The translations under genes and the position numbers were made by a program. DNA of 62,641 nt, taken from assembly GCA_017470735.1 (NCBI GenBank), contig JAFUYB010000007.1:1-62641 (forward strand). Reading direction: 5' to 3'. Source of the stretch: Lachnospiraceae bacterium (lineage in GTDB: Bacteria > Bacillota > Clostridia > Lachnospirales > Lachnospiraceae). Below the pieces are notes generated by a model. That model did no database searches. It was not told the origin of the DNA and worked only from the letters and a program-made list of their open reading frames with translations. Of this stretch, positions 15,102 to 24,329 are shown piece after piece (positions within the stretch are counted from its first letter, which is position 1; every line of letters begins with the position of its first letter).

Positions 15102-16682
15102 TTATTTCACATGGACTTCCGTCCCGTTCTTGAAAGTGAAAAGCACATCCTTCTTTGAGAAAACAGTCACATGGTCGAGCAGGTTGAACCAAAGGTCGTT
15201 CGTGAACTCCTGCACATCTTCATCCATCTCAGCCAGGTCACGGAGGAACGCCTCGATCATTTCCCGCTTTGCCTGCTGCTCCATTATCCTGCCGCTGACC
15301 TTATCCAGCCGTTCTTTCGTCTTGTCGTAGCGTTCGGAAAGTGCATCGTACTTCTTTTGGTAATCCTTCTGATTCTGTGCGACATGGGCGTTCTCGCTGA
15401 TGCACTGCTCGACCAGTTCCGTTACCACCATGACTTCCTGCTGCAAGGCTGCCTGTTCAGCTTCCAGTTCAGTGGTATCGTACATCTCATCCTTGATGGC
15501 TTCAAAGGTGGCTACGATCTCGTCCCGCTCCTCTCCGAGAATCCGCAGGGCTTTGAGGTACAATGCCTTGATAGTGTCTTCGTCCAAATGCGGCGTGGAG
15601 CATTGCTTACCGTCATCGTACTTGTGGTTGCACCGCCATATGACTTTTCTGTACTTGTCATTAGAGTGCCACACCTTGGAGCCGTAAAAGCCGCCACAGT
15701 CACCGCATCGGATTTTGCTGGAGAAGATGCTCACGCATCCGTGCCGGTCCGTATCACCGAACCGCCTCTGCATCTCCTTTTGCACCCTGTCGAACTGTGC
15801 AGGCGGAATGATGGCTTCGTGGTTGCCCTCCACATAGTACTGTGGAACCTCGCCCTCGTTCTTCTTCTTTTTCTTTGTCAGGAAGTCCGTGGTGTAAACC
15901 TTCTGGAGCAGAGCATCGCCCTTGTATTTTTCGTTGGTAAGAATGCTCTCGACCGTTTTCTTGCCCCAGTTCTTTTTACCGCCCGGTGTCGGAATGCCCT
16001 CCTCTGTGAGCTGCCGTGCTATCGCATACGGCGTTTTCCCCTGCAGGAAAAGTCCGTAGATCCTGCGGACGATCACTGCCTGCTCCTCGTTCACCACAAG
16101 GTTCCCGTCCTCGCCACGGTCGTATCCGAGGAACCGCTTGAACGGCACCGTGACCTTTCCGTCCTGGAACCTCTTTCTCTGTCCCCATGTGCAGTTCTCC
16201 GAAATGGAGCGGCTTTCTTCCTGCGCAAGGCTCGACATGATGGTCAGGAGCAATTCGCCCTTGCCGTCAAATGTCCAGATGTTTTCTTTTTCAAAATAGC
16301 ACTCCGTACCGTTCTCCTTCAGCTTTCGGATGGTCGTAAGGCTGTCTACCGTGTTCCTTGCGAACCTACTAACGCTCTTGGTCACGATAAGGTCGATTCT
16401 TCCCGCCAGCGCATCCTCGACCATAGAATTGAAACCGTCTCTGTGTGTCGTATTGCAGCCGGTTATACCTTCGTCAGCGTACACGGCGACAAACTCCCAG
16501 TCCTCACGCCCCTTGATGTAATTCGTGTAGTAGTCCACCTGTGCCTCGTAGCTCGTCAGCTGTTCATCCCTGTCCGTTGAAACGCGGGCATAGGCGGCAA
16601 CCTTCCGCTTTTTCCTGCTGCCGAGGGGAGAGGCTGTGAACTTGCTGATGGTGGCAGGTATTGTGATTACGTTCTTTGCCAC
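15102..16682 (-). CDS. Prophage large serine recombinase (second of pair)
   Basis: 526 aa. The catalytic domain has VAAYARVSTDRDEQ (Ser ~35), YADEGITGCNTTHRDGF and VTKSVSRFARNTVDSL. Residues ~150-290 form the recombinase domain (MSSLAQEESRSISENCTWGQ, PFKRFLGYDR). The zinc ribbon is IRCGDCGGFYG...WRCNHK...C, and a ~90-residue coiled coil lies near the C-terminus. It overlaps the upstream recombinase by 16 bases. All catalytic residues are present. In prophages of this type tandem recombinases perform integration and excision, possibly as hetero-oligomers (inference). Confidence 0.85.
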   Translation of the reverse strand: MAKNVITIPATISKFTASPLGSRKKRKVAAYARVSTDRDEQLTSYEAQVDYYTNYIKGREDWEFVAVYADEGITGCNTTHRDGFNSMVEDALAGRIDLIVTKSVSRFARNTVDSLTTIRKLKENGTECYFEKENIWTFDGKGELLLTIMSSLAQEESRSISENCTWGQRKRFQDGKVTVPFKRFLGYDRGEDGNLVVNEEQAVIVRRIYGLFLQGKTPYAIARQLTEEGIPTPGGKKNWGKKTVESILTNEKYKGDALLQKVYTTDFLTKKKKKNEGEVPQYYVEGNHEAIIPPAQFDRVQKEMQRRFGDTDRHGCVSIFSSKIRCGDCGGFYGSKVWHSNDKYRKVIWRCNHKYDDGKQCSTPHLDEDTIKALYLKALRILGEERDEIVATFEAIKDEMYDTTELEAEQAALQQEVMVVTELVEQCISENAHVAQNQKDYQKKYDALSERYDKTKERLDKVSGRIMEQQAKREMIEAFLRDLAEMDEDVQEFTNDLWFNLLDHVTVFSKKDVLFTFKNGTEVHVK

Positions 16683-18574
16683 TTTTTTGCCCTCCCGTCT
16701 TTAAAAATGTATTCCAGACTTCCATCTTCCAATGCCGTGATGTGATCAATCTGCTCCGTGAATGCTTTCCCGTCAAAATCGTCCATGCCGAGAATGTAGG
16801 CGGAAACCTTGCGGATGTTGAAATCCGCCATGTCCTGCCCGTTGCATTCCGTCCTGACCTTGTGTTTGCCGGAGCAGCGCCAGTAAACGTACTTTCCGTA
16901 TCCGCAGTATCTGTGATACAGGTTTCCGCAGCAAGCGCACCGAATCATTCCCGTGAATTCATCCGTGGATGTGGTCTCGTGCCTGTTGCTCCGCAGCTTG
17001 AGAGTTTCAAAAGTCTTGATCGTTCCGTCCTTCAAATGAAAATCGATGCTGCCGGAGGCTTGAACCACCATGCGGTCGACCGTCTTTGTAAAGAAGTCCT
17101 CGTCAAAGATTTTCTTGCTCATGACCCTGCAGAAGATATCCTTTATCTCCTCATCGGGATAGTTGACACTGTCGCAGGTGATTCCATGATTGCTCTTTGC
17201 TCGGCAGTACCAGTAAAGGTGGCCGCCGTCCGTTGTGTCGCTCATGGCTCTGCCAAACCTTCTGCCGCACTTGCCACAGAAAATTTTCCCATCGAACAGG
17301 TTCCGTGGTCGCTTGCTCTCCGGCTTTGGCTTTTTCGGTTTCACAGGCTTTGGCGGCATCTGCCACCGTCTGACCTCGCCGCCGTAGAGCTGCATCTCAA
17401 TACTGCCGTCCGCAAGCGAGGTGATGCTCTTCACCGATTCTGTAAAAGCCGCCTCGTCAAACCCGTCAGTCTCCATCATTTCCGCACATATCGCCATCAG
17501 CCTGTGTTCGGGATAATTGTGGCTCTTGCAGGTGACCCCAGGCTCTTTCTTGCTGCGGCATATCCAGTCTACATACTCCTTGCCTCTGACCTTGCCCTTC
17601 TTCCTCGTAAAGTTCGCTCCGCACACGGCGCATTTGAACTTTCCCGTAAAGCAATATGTCGGATTCACCAGAGAAGCCCGCCGCTCCATCTCAGCCTTGA
17701 CCTTTGCGTAGGTGTCGCGGTCAATGATTGCCTCGTGGCTGTCGGCCATATAATACTGCGGCAGTTCTCCGCGATTCGGCACTTTTCTCTTTGTGATGGG
17801 ATCTTCGATGTAACATTTCTGTCTGCGGATGTCCCCGGCATAGACCTCATTGAAAATCAGCTGCCGCACTGAGGCTTCCTGAAAACCGTTACCCAGCGTG
17901 GTGCGGATACCCGCCTTGTTCATGTTGTCGGCAATGTCCCGCAGGGTAACGCCGTCGATGTACATTTGAAACATCCATCTGACCGCCTCGGCTTCTTCGG
18001 GGATGATGATGTACTTTTTCTGCTCATCATCGTACTGGTAACCGAGGATGTGCTTGTTTGCCGCACCGATCTCACCGTTCTTGAAACGCTTGTGGATGCC
18101 CCATTTCACATTTTCGGAAATGCTCCGGCTCTCTTCCTGCGCAAAAGAAGCGAGGATGGAAAGCATCAGTTCTCCATCCCCGCTCATCGAATTGATCTGC
18201 TCTTTCTCGAACCGAACCTCCACGCCGATGTCTCTCAGGTGTCTGACTGTTTTCAGCAGGTCGACCGTGTTCCTTGCAAACCTGGATATCGACTTGCAAA
18301 GGATGATATCGATCCTGCCCAACTCGCAGTCTTCCAGCAACCTTCCGAACTCACTGCGTCCTGTGACGATGGTGCCGGTTATGCCGGAGTCGGCGTACAC
18401 GCCAGCATATTCCCACTCGGGATTCTTTTGGATGAGGTCACTGTAATAGCTTACCTGTGCGGAAACGGAGTGAAGCAGCCGCTCGGTGTCCTTGGAGACT
18501 CTTGCGTAGGCCGCCACTTTTTTCTTTGCCGGGAGTGCCTTGATACCCGGCTCGATCCTCATGATTTTTGGCAT
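16667..18574 (-). CDS. Prophage large serine recombinase with triple C-terminal module
   Basis: 635 aa. The catalytic domain has VAAYARVSKDTERL, YADSGITGTIVTGRSEF and CKSISRFARNTVDLL, followed by a recombinase domain to ~300. The C-terminal half is three copies of one ~95-aa module: zinc ribbon (FKCAVCGANF, IFCGKCGRRF, IRCACCGNLY, each with a second Cys pair) followed by a V/I-D-IT-L-DGSIE--LKDG--K-W tail. Standard relatives have one ribbon and a coiled coil. Transcribed from the copy of the repeated promoter at 18,599-18,627, with AAAGGAG before the ATG. Probably directs site choice together with the 526-aa partner. Confidence 0.85.
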   Translation of the reverse strand: MPKIMRIEPGIKALPAKKKVAAYARVSKDTERLLHSVSAQVSYYSDLIQKNPEWEYAGVYADSGITGTIVTGRSEFGRLLEDCELGRIDIILCKSISRFARNTVDLLKTVRHLRDIGVEVRFEKEQINSMSGDGELMLSILASFAQEESRSISENVKWGIHKRFKNGEIGAANKHILGYQYDDEQKKYIIIPEEAEAVRWMFQMYIDGVTLRDIADNMNKAGIRTTLGNGFQEASVRQLIFNEVYAGDIRRQKCYIEDPITKRKVPNRGELPQYYMADSHEAIIDRDTYAKVKAEMERRASLVNPTYCFTGKFKCAVCGANFTRKKGKVRGKEYVDWICRSKKEPGVTCKSHNYPEHRLMAICAEMMETDGFDEAAFTESVKSITSLADGSIEMQLYGGEVRRWQMPPKPVKPKKPKPESKRPRNLFDGKIFCGKCGRRFGRAMSDTTDGGHLYWYCRAKSNHGITCDSVNYPDEEIKDIFCRVMSKKIFDEDFFTKTVDRMVVQASGSIDFHLKDGTIKTFETLKLRSNRHETTSTDEFTGMIRCACCGNLYHRYCGYGKYVYWRCSGKHKVRTECNGQDMADFNIRKVSAYILGMDDFDGKAFTEQIDHITALEDGSLEYIFKDGRAKKWQRT

Positions 18575-18598
18575 AAAATCAACTCCTTTCCGACACTA

Positions 18599-18627
18599 TA
18601 TATCACTCTGAAAGCTACTTATATCAA
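18599..18627 (-). promoter_or_regulatory. Repeated cargo promoter, copy 1 (recombinases)
   Basis: Minus strand: TTGATA (18,627-18,622), 17-base spacer ending TTCAGAGT, GATATA (18,604-18,599). It lies ~25 bases before the recombinase start and overlaps the end of the SHOCT-like gene. It is one of five copies with identical spacing. Confidence 0.8.
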
Positions 18628-18795
18628 GTCTTTTCCCGACAATAATGTAGACAAAGTTGGCTTGTATTTTTCGAGCAGCATTGTATCAATTTTCGTGAAC
18701 TCTTCCTCTGAAATGACGCCCTTTTTGAGCATCGTTTTCGCCGTTCCAAGGCAAAGCAGGTACATTTTCTCCGCATGGAATTCCGCCTCACTCAT
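18619..18795 (-). CDS. Short SHOCT-like protein
   Basis: 58 aa starting MSEAEFHAEKMYLLCLG at ATG 18,795, 13 bases after GGAGG, overlapping the upstream gene by 8 bases. The ending KKGVISEEEFTKIDTMLLEK is a SHOCT-type motif (a short helical hairpin usually at protein C-termini). From memory, proteins like this regularly sit just before tandem serine recombinases in Firmicutes prophages, which suggests a recombination accessory role such as directionality control; that role is inference. Confidence 0.65.
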   Translation of the reverse strand: MSEAEFHAEKMYLLCLGTAKTMLKKGVISEEEFTKIDTMLLEKYKPTLSTLLSGKDLI

Positions 18796-19207
18796 CCGTG
18801 CCACCTCCGAATCGGTCAGAGATATAACAGGCATGGGAGCAGTATTTCCGTTTGGAATTGCCGTAGGCAGAGAAGGGCTTACCGCAGTGCGGACATGTGT
18901 ACTGGTACACAGCCTTTTGATTCAGCCGTTCGGGATGCTCCTTCCACCACTTGATACGGCATTCCTTTGAGCAGAACACCCGTCGTTTCATGCCGTCCAC
19001 CTGAACCAGAGGCTTTCCGCACTCACGGCAGACATCCCCGGCTGCGGTTTTCACAGCCGTTATCGGTTTCTTCATTTCCTGCAGGCCGTTCCTGCGGCAA
19101 AAAGATATGACCGCATCTCTGGAAACATCGACCTGCCTTGCAATTTCCGCATAGCTCAAGCCTTCTCCTCGAAGGTTCCTGATCTGTTCTTTCTGAAATC
19201 CATCCAT
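18788..19207 (-). CDS. HTH and double zinc-finger protein
   Basis: 139 aa. The first ~45 residues form an HTH (LRGEGLSYAEIARQVDVSRD). Two Cys4-type fingers follow: CRECGKPL...CSKECR and CPHCGKPF...CSHAC. It is probably a sequence-specific DNA-binding protein. Position just upstream of the SHOCT and recombinase genes points to a lysogeny or recombination-control role. A perfect AGGAGG precedes the ATG, and the conserved AAGTCACAGTC element sits just upstream. Confidence 0.65.
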   Translation of the reverse strand: MDGFQKEQIRNLRGEGLSYAEIARQVDVSRDAVISFCRRNGLQEMKKPITAVKTAAGDVCRECGKPLVQVDGMKRRVFCSKECRIKWWKEHPERLNQKAVYQYTCPHCGKPFSAYGNSKRKYCSHACYISDRFGGGTDE

Positions 19208-19221
19208 GACTGAGACCTCCT

Positions 19222-19258
19222 AAGTCACAGTCAAAAGATATGCGCCGGATTTTAACCT
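19222..19258 (-). repeat. Repeated intergenic element, copy 1
   Basis: Plus-strand AAGTCACAGTCAAAAGATAT followed by GGATTTTAACC. Copies 2 and 3 occur at 57,188-57,230 and 61,828-61,871. This copy has lost the perfect GC-rich hairpin of the others but keeps the AAGTCACAGTCAAA box, 15 bases before a start codon. Confidence 0.6.
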
Positions 19259-19263
19259 CATAA

Positions 19264-19313
19264 CAAAAAAAGAGCCTGTGAACACTCCACAAAAGGGAAT
19301 GCCCACAGGCTCT
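19264..19313 (-). terminator. Strong terminator after the endolysin gene
   Basis: AGAGCCTGTG pairs perfectly with CACAGGCTCT (10 bp) and is followed by seven T on the minus strand. Confidence 0.85.
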
Positions 19314-19336
19314 CAGACAAATTCAGATATTCTGCA

Positions 19337-20833
19337 TCATACACGGACTGTATAGTCCAGCGAAATCCATCCTGCGCCGCTCTTCAACCGTCCCCAGCCG
19401 GCGGTCGAGCCTTTGCCGGACTTGACCTCCACAATGGTGTAAATTCCAACGGGGATATACTGTATCCTTGCGTAGTCCGTCCCAGGTCCTTTGCGGATAT
19501 TGAGGTCGGTAATACTGACCTTCACGAGGAACGGAACGGCAGGTGCGGCCGCAGTAGTTGTTTTCGGTGTGTAGATGTTTACACCGTTTACATCAAACAC
19601 ACTATATCCCGGATTGGCGTCCGCACACTTCTTGGCGTTCTCCAAAATCTTATAGGCGCCTTTCTGCGTCTTGGAGTCCACCCAGGTCTTACGGACACGG
19701 TACCAAGCGATAGTCGTCTCGCTTTCCTTCACATCGAACTGCGTGAGGTTCCACCGTTCGATGATTGAGCAGAGGTTCTCCACATAGGTCAGACTCGTGG
19801 CATACCCGCCGTCCTTGATGATCTGCGTCGCTTTCCTGTAGTCCATGCAGCCCTTCAGACCATCATAGCGGAGCTTACTGCCGTTCTTCGCTCCGAGCAG
19901 GTATGCGCTGTGGTCTGCAATGGAGTCCTCCACGCACGGATATTTACGGAAATCAGCCGTAATCGTCTCATAGCTGCCGTCCTTGTTCTGCTCCTTCGTC
20001 TGCTTGATGTAGCGGCTCTGTCCGTCCCAGGTTGAGCCGCTCCAGGTGTTGCCGGAGAGGGAGCATTTCATGCCGAACACGTTATTGGCATTCTGCGCCA
20101 GTTCCGATTTGCCGTAGCCGGATTCGAGGATGAACTGTGCCATCGAAATCGATGCGAGGATGCCCGTTTTCTTCTGGTCAGCTGTAAACAATGTCCCCAC
20201 ACTCTTTACAACATCCGCTTCGGAAAGCCTGGAAAAGGCAGAAGCCTGTGTTCCCTGTGTAGTTGTGGAACCTTCTTTACTATCGGTACTACTACCGAGA
20301 GCAGCCGTGACCTTCTCCGCAAGATCACCCATCCTTGCATACATCCAGTTGCCGGGACAGCTTTTGTTTGCAAACCACCGATGCACGGTCAGCACCATCT
20401 CGCCGGACTTCGGCTCGTAATTCAGAGTCTTGTCCTTATCGCCGAGCCACAGGAGCTTCGTCTTGCTGTTACGCTTGCAGATATCCACGCACAGCTTGAT
20501 GAGAGTCTGATAAACGATGTCACGAAATGCATACGGCTCCGTGGTATCGGACGCGCACTCAATGGTGACTGCCCTCTGGTCGTTTGCATTGGAGGAGGAA
20601 CACCAGGATCGGTTCTTCTCCTCCACATACATCCCGACTCTGCCGTCCTTGTCGATGCCGTAGTTACTGGATGCCTGCGTGGAGGACTTGGCAAACCAGT
20701 CACCAAGCCCCTCCGCCGTACACTGACCGACCACACAGTGAGGAGTGATGCGGTCGATAGAATGCGTCCTCTGCCCGGAATGGTTCGGGCTGAGTTTGGT
20801 GTAAGCCACCATAGAACTGTTCGTATAAGCCAT
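19337..20833 (-). CDS. Bifunctional endolysin: amidase plus glucosaminidase plus SH3
   Basis: 498 aa. Residues ~20-185 are an N-acetylmuramoyl-L-alanine amidase (Amidase_2 type) with likely zinc ligands in ITPHCVVGQ and VHRWFANKSCPG. Residues ~205-370 are a glucosaminidase domain (SISMAQFILESGYGKSELAQ, NVFGMKC). The last ~70 form a bacterial SH3-type wall-binding domain (LNIRKGPGTDYARIQYIPVG). It cuts host peptidoglycan at lysis. The stop of the holin gene and this ATG are adjacent, forming a lysis cassette. Length and domain order fit Clostridia phage lysins. Confidence 0.9.
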   Translation of the reverse strand: MAYTNSSMVAYTKLSPNHSGQRTHSIDRITPHCVVGQCTAEGLGDWFAKSSTQASSNYGIDKDGRVGMYVEEKNRSWCSSSNANDQRAVTIECASDTTEPYAFRDIVYQTLIKLCVDICKRNSKTKLLWLGDKDKTLNYEPKSGEMVLTVHRWFANKSCPGNWMYARMGDLAEKVTAALGSSTDSKEGSTTTQGTQASAFSRLSEADVVKSVGTLFTADQKKTGILASISMAQFILESGYGKSELAQNANNVFGMKCSLSGNTWSGSTWDGQSRYIKQTKEQNKDGSYETITADFRKYPCVEDSIADHSAYLLGAKNGSKLRYDGLKGCMDYRKATQIIKDGGYATSLTYVENLCSIIERWNLTQFDVKESETTIAWYRVRKTWVDSKTQKGAYKILENAKKCADANPGYSVFDVNGVNIYTPKTTTAAAPAVPFLVKVSITDLNIRKGPGTDYARIQYIPVGIYTIVEVKSGKGSTAGWGRLKSGAGWISLDYTVRV

Positions 20834-21255
20834 TACTCGTCACCGTCCTTTCCATCGGTGTCGCGGTCATGGAGCTGCTCCAGCACCGCTTTCAGCTTCT
20901 CCGGGATAGGCAGCCCCAGATGTGCGACATTCTCGGTGAGCGACACGCCCTCGTTAGAGATGTAGAAGAAGATCACCGCCGTACGCAGGACGCTGCCTGT
21001 GCCGATGACCTGCACATCGAGGATGTTGGCGATCCCCACGAGCAGGAAAATCAGTACCTTCTTGGCGATACCCTTAAAGCCGACCTCGCTGGACAGCTTT
21101 TTGTCCGCTACAGCACACATGACTCCCGTGATGTAGTCCACGACCACAAAAGCCACAAGTGCGATGAGCAGACCGTCACAGCCGCCAAGGAAGTAACCAA
21201 GCCAGCCGCCGATTGCCGTAAAGATGAGTTGAATGGTGTTCCAGAATTCTTTCAT
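20833..21255 (-). CDS. Holin (TcdE/phage holin family)
   Basis: 140 aa with three or four hydrophobic helices. It begins KEFWNTIQLIFTAIGGWLGY and contains the family phrase VAFVVVDYITGVMCAVADKK and FFYISNEGVSLTENVAHLG. Such holins form membrane lesions that free the endolysin. The polar acidic tail (DRDTDGKDGDE) faces the cytoplasm in relatives. Directly upstream of the endolysin gene. Confidence 0.9.
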   Translation of the reverse strand: MKEFWNTIQLIFTAIGGWLGYFLGGCDGLLIALVAFVVVDYITGVMCAVADKKLSSEVGFKGIAKKVLIFLLVGIANILDVQVIGTGSVLRTAVIFFYISNEGVSLTENVAHLGLPIPEKLKAVLEQLHDRDTDGKDGDE

Positions 21256-21295
21256 ACGCTTGTACCTTCCTTTCTCTGGTTGAATTTTGTGTATG

Positions 21296-21326
21296 AAAAA
21301 AGCGACTGTCCGCCGTGGACAATCGC
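21296..21326 (-). terminator. Terminator between cargo gene and lysis cassette
   Basis: Minus strand GCGATTGTCC-ACGGC-GGACAGTCGC (one wobble) followed by TTTTTTC. It ends the single-gene unit at 21,362-21,733. Confidence 0.8.
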
Positions 21327-21361
21327 CGTTTTCCGATAATATTGTGTTTTGTTGTTTAGCC

Positions 21362-21733
21362 TTACAGGATGATTTTCTCCCCGGTTATGACATCGCAGAT
21401 CGTGGTTCCTTCCCCGAACGCCGCCCTTGCCTCGGCGAGTGTCTCCGTGTCAAGCCCTTTGTGGCTGCCGCGATAGGCTTCCAGTTCCTTTGCGACCTGC
21501 ACCTCGCGCTTTGCTGCTGTTGCCTCCGGCGAAAACCAGGTAGCTCCTGCAAAGGTCAGTTTCTCGACAACATCCGCCGGAAGATAGGAACCGTTCGTTT
21601 TCCACTTGGCGGCTCCGTCATCCTCCACCTCGATTTTGTCCGCCTGGTCTAAAAGCCGTTGTGCCTCTTCGCGGGCATGCTTCTTCCAGAACTCTCCAAG
21701 TTCTCCGTTCCATTCTCTTTCAAATCTTGTCAT
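21362..21733 (-). CDS. Unknown prophage cargo protein
   Basis: 123 aa starting MTRFEREWNGELGEFWKK (GGAGG six bases upstream of ATG 21,733). Mostly helical, Lys/Glu/Ala-rich; the ending FGEGTTICDVITGEKIIL is distinctive. No family recognised. It is a self-contained unit with its own copy of the repeated promoter upstream and a terminator downstream, inserted between tail and lysis genes, which is the layout of a moron expressed in the lysogen. Confidence 0.6.
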   Translation of the reverse strand: MTRFEREWNGELGEFWKKHAREEAQRLLDQADKIEVEDDGAAKWKTNGSYLPADVVEKLTFAGATWFSPEATAAKREVQVAKELEAYRGSHKGLDTETLAEARAAFGEGTTICDVITGEKIIL

Positions 21734-21765
21734 TGCCGTATCCTCCGTTCGTTTTGGTATGTACA

Positions 21766-21794
21766 TATATCACTCTGAACCGCACATTTATCAA
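21766..21794 (-). promoter_or_regulatory. Repeated cargo promoter, copy 2
   Basis: Minus strand: TTGATA (21,794-21,789), 17-base spacer ending TTCAGAGT, GATATA (21,771-21,766). An upstream box TTGTACAGATTATG resembles that of copies 3 and 4. Confidence 0.8.
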
Positions 21795-21857
21795 GTTAAT
21801 TCGGAGCATAATCTGTACAAATATCAGAGGCATAAACTGTGTACTGTTTTCATGGTG

Positions 21858-24329
21858 TCAGACCTGTTTCGGCAGCCACTCCCACAGCCGCAAATCCTCC
21901 TGCCCAAGGGACCACATACACATTCCTCGCAGCTTCCACCGATAAGCCGCCTCGTTCGCCCAATAGACAAGTGAGTCCACGTCCTGATAGTAGAGGATGG
22001 AAAAGCCGTCCGCATCACCGAGGAACAGCCGGGATATCCAGATGTTGATGTCCACGGGGATGACCGTTGCCTGGTAGTCATTTCCGCAGGAAAGCGAAGT
22101 CATATCATCTGAATGGAAGAAGTCGTAGTCCATCGAAATGTCCTCGCTCCTGGTGGACGCTTCCTCCACATCAGCCGTCAGCGTGAACACCTGGAACTCG
22201 CTGTCCCATGTGCAGTTGCTCCTGCTGATACGACCGTAGGATTTCTTCGTTCCGTCCGGCATCACCACATCGAACCGCTCATAAGGCTCATAAGTCCAGG
22301 CATCTCCAAGCCGCATCAGTTCACAGACCGCCCTGTTGTCAGAGCGGTACCCAGCATAACCGCCGGAGAAGCCGCTGACCGTTGCCGTGAACCGCAGCGT
22401 ATAGGACGAGCCGGAATACACTCGCACCCTGTTTCCCCGGATACGCATCTCCACCGTGTACATGGACGGATCAGTCCGAAGGTCTGCATTCGGCGTCCTC
22501 ATGATCTCCTGGCTATAACTACCGAGGAGCGTGGAGCCGTTGTATAACTCCACCGCCTGACTGTCGTAGTTCAGGCAGCAGAAAAGGTTCCCACAGAACA
22601 CGCCTGCCTTGCCGCTGCCATTTGCCGGGAACGCCAGCCTTGCTCGTAAGTGGATATCTGAAAAGCCGTCATACTTCCACGCAAGCTGTCCCTTGCCGTC
22701 AAGCTGGGAATAGACTCGCTCCATCGAGTATTCCTCCGACCGCCACACCTCAAAAGAGCCGGACAACACCGTCCAGTAATTCGTTTCCAACACACCATAG
22801 TCCCGGAAGTCCTCGTACCATACGAGCGCCGAGTCGGGCTTTCTGCGGAGCATCTCAAGCGTCAGGCGGAAACCACGGTCGGGACCGACCCAATCGCCGT
22901 TCACGTCCTTGAATTGCCTTGGGGAGAAGGAATAGACCGCTTCTCCCGCAGACGGCATTTCAGAAAAAGACGAGCAGACACGGAAACCGTAAAACTGCAC
23001 ACCTTTGACATCGACAGAAATTTTTATCGTGTGCGTCCCAGCCGAAAGGCTCACACCGCTTGCAAGCGTAGTCCAGAAGGTAGTTCTCCAGTACGGCCAC
23101 CACAGGCGGCTCTCCGTGAAATGCCTGGTCGAACCGTCAAGCGATATATAAATACCGTTCTTATCCCAAAATGGATAACAGAGCCGCACCGCCACATCGT
23201 AGGTTCCCGCCGTGCTGACGGTAAAGTTATAGGTTACCGAGCCTTCATCACCGAGCGTGGCGATACCGTTCTCAACGGATACAATCCCGGATGCACTGGC
23301 ATAATTACCGCCGTCATGGTCAACGATGATGTTGTCAAACTCCGTTTTCTGCTGCTTGCCGTAGGCGGTCAGATAGTGCCTGCCGTTATATGTCCCGCTC
23401 ATCTGCGGATACTCGTAACTGTAAGCGTCCCGTCCCTCCATGTAGTCATACACATGAGGGAGCGCCCACGGCACTTTGTTGTTATCGTCCCAATAGCCTA
23501 CGAACGGGATAAAAGGCTGCGGCGGCTGATCGTCCGTGAAGTTATACACACCCTTTAGCCAGTTCTGCGCCGCATAGTAGGTCTGCGAGGTGCCGCGATA
23601 GCTTTTGCCGATGTTTTCAGGCTTATCATAAATCTGCCAGTTCCAACCGTAGGCTGGCATTCCGAGGAACACTTTCTCCGTGTCCATGACTTGGGAGGCA
23701 TAATCGTAGATGCCCTCAAGCCACGAGCGCGGAGAAACAGGTCCCGGTGCGGAGCCTGCCCACGCCATGCCGTAGCTCATGATGGATGCGGTATCACAGT
23801 AATTGTTAAGATCGGCATACACGCACCAGTTCTCGCCGCCGACCGAGCCGTTGACCGAAGTCATACCCGGCAGACAGATGTTTATCAGCTTGGAAGCATC
23901 ATAGGCTTTGACCGTGTTGTAGATATTGCGGAACATAGCCGTGGATGCTTCGTGCGTGGAATAGCCATCACCTTTTTCCAAATCGATGTCGATGCCGTCA
24001 CACCACGGGTATTTCTGCATGATGCGGACGATCTCCGAGAGGAACTTATCCTGCGCACCGTTCGTATTGTCCCGCAAGGCACGGAAGATACTGTTCGTTC
24101 CGTCATTTGCCACGGTCAGCAGCCATTTGATGTGCGACCACTTGTTGATGTAGGTAAGCATATTGCTGATCGCCACGCCGCTTTCATAAATCTCCCCGGT
24201 AGCCCTGACCTTGAACGAGAACAGCCCGATCTGGCTGATACGGTCACCGTAATCCCGCAGAGCGTTATACATCCTGGTGTTGCCCATGAAAGTCCACACC
24301 ATGATTTTCTTTCCCTTTAATGTGTCCAT
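21858..24329 (-). CDS. Tail/baseplate protein with a GH18 glycosidase domain
   Basis: 823 aa. The first ~320 residues are a glycoside hydrolase family 18 fold with the catalytic motif DGIDIDLEKG (the Glu of DxxDxDxE) and late-barrel segments such as GMPAYGWNW. Residues ~330-450 look like a carbohydrate-binding beta-sandwich (GSVTYNFTVSTAGTYDVAVR). Residues ~460-680 contain a second sandwich with LamG-like features (IHLRARLAFPANGSGKAGVF), followed by a WLGDADGF-type end. As part of the tail tip it would cut beta-1,4-linked GlcNAc polymers or wall glycans during entry. It overlaps the upstream gene by a base at TGATGG. Confidence 0.8.
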   Translation of the reverse strand: MDTLKGKKIMVWTFMGNTRMYNALRDYGDRISQIGLFSFKVRATGEIYESGVAISNMLTYINKWSHIKWLLTVANDGTNSIFRALRDNTNGAQDKFLSEIVRIMQKYPWCDGIDIDLEKGDGYSTHEASTAMFRNIYNTVKAYDASKLINICLPGMTSVNGSVGGENWCVYADLNNYCDTASIMSYGMAWAGSAPGPVSPRSWLEGIYDYASQVMDTEKVFLGMPAYGWNWQIYDKPENIGKSYRGTSQTYYAAQNWLKGVYNFTDDQPPQPFIPFVGYWDDNNKVPWALPHVYDYMEGRDAYSYEYPQMSGTYNGRHYLTAYGKQQKTEFDNIIVDHDGGNYASASGIVSVENGIATLGDEGSVTYNFTVSTAGTYDVAVRLCYPFWDKNGIYISLDGSTRHFTESRLWWPYWRTTFWTTLASGVSLSAGTHTIKISVDVKGVQFYGFRVCSSFSEMPSAGEAVYSFSPRQFKDVNGDWVGPDRGFRLTLEMLRRKPDSALVWYEDFRDYGVLETNYWTVLSGSFEVWRSEEYSMERVYSQLDGKGQLAWKYDGFSDIHLRARLAFPANGSGKAGVFCGNLFCCLNYDSQAVELYNGSTLLGSYSQEIMRTPNADLRTDPSMYTVEMRIRGNRVRVYSGSSYTLRFTATVSGFSGGYAGYRSDNRAVCELMRLGDAWTYEPYERFDVVMPDGTKKSYGRISRSNCTWDSEFQVFTLTADVEEASTRSEDISMDYDFFHSDDMTSLSCGNDYQATVIPVDINIWISRLFLGDADGFSILYYQDVDSLVYWANEAAYRWKLRGMCMWSLGQEDLRLWEWLPKQV

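Noticed and set aside
15171-16580. 469-aa plus-strand open frame opposite the 526-aa recombinase
   Set aside because: No ribosome-binding site or recognisable domain; it is the antisense shadow of a clear recombinase gene in GC-rich DNA.
16676-17872. 398-aa plus-strand open frame opposite the triple-ribbon recombinase
   Set aside because: Antisense shadow; amino-acid content mirrors the coding strand and no motif is visible.
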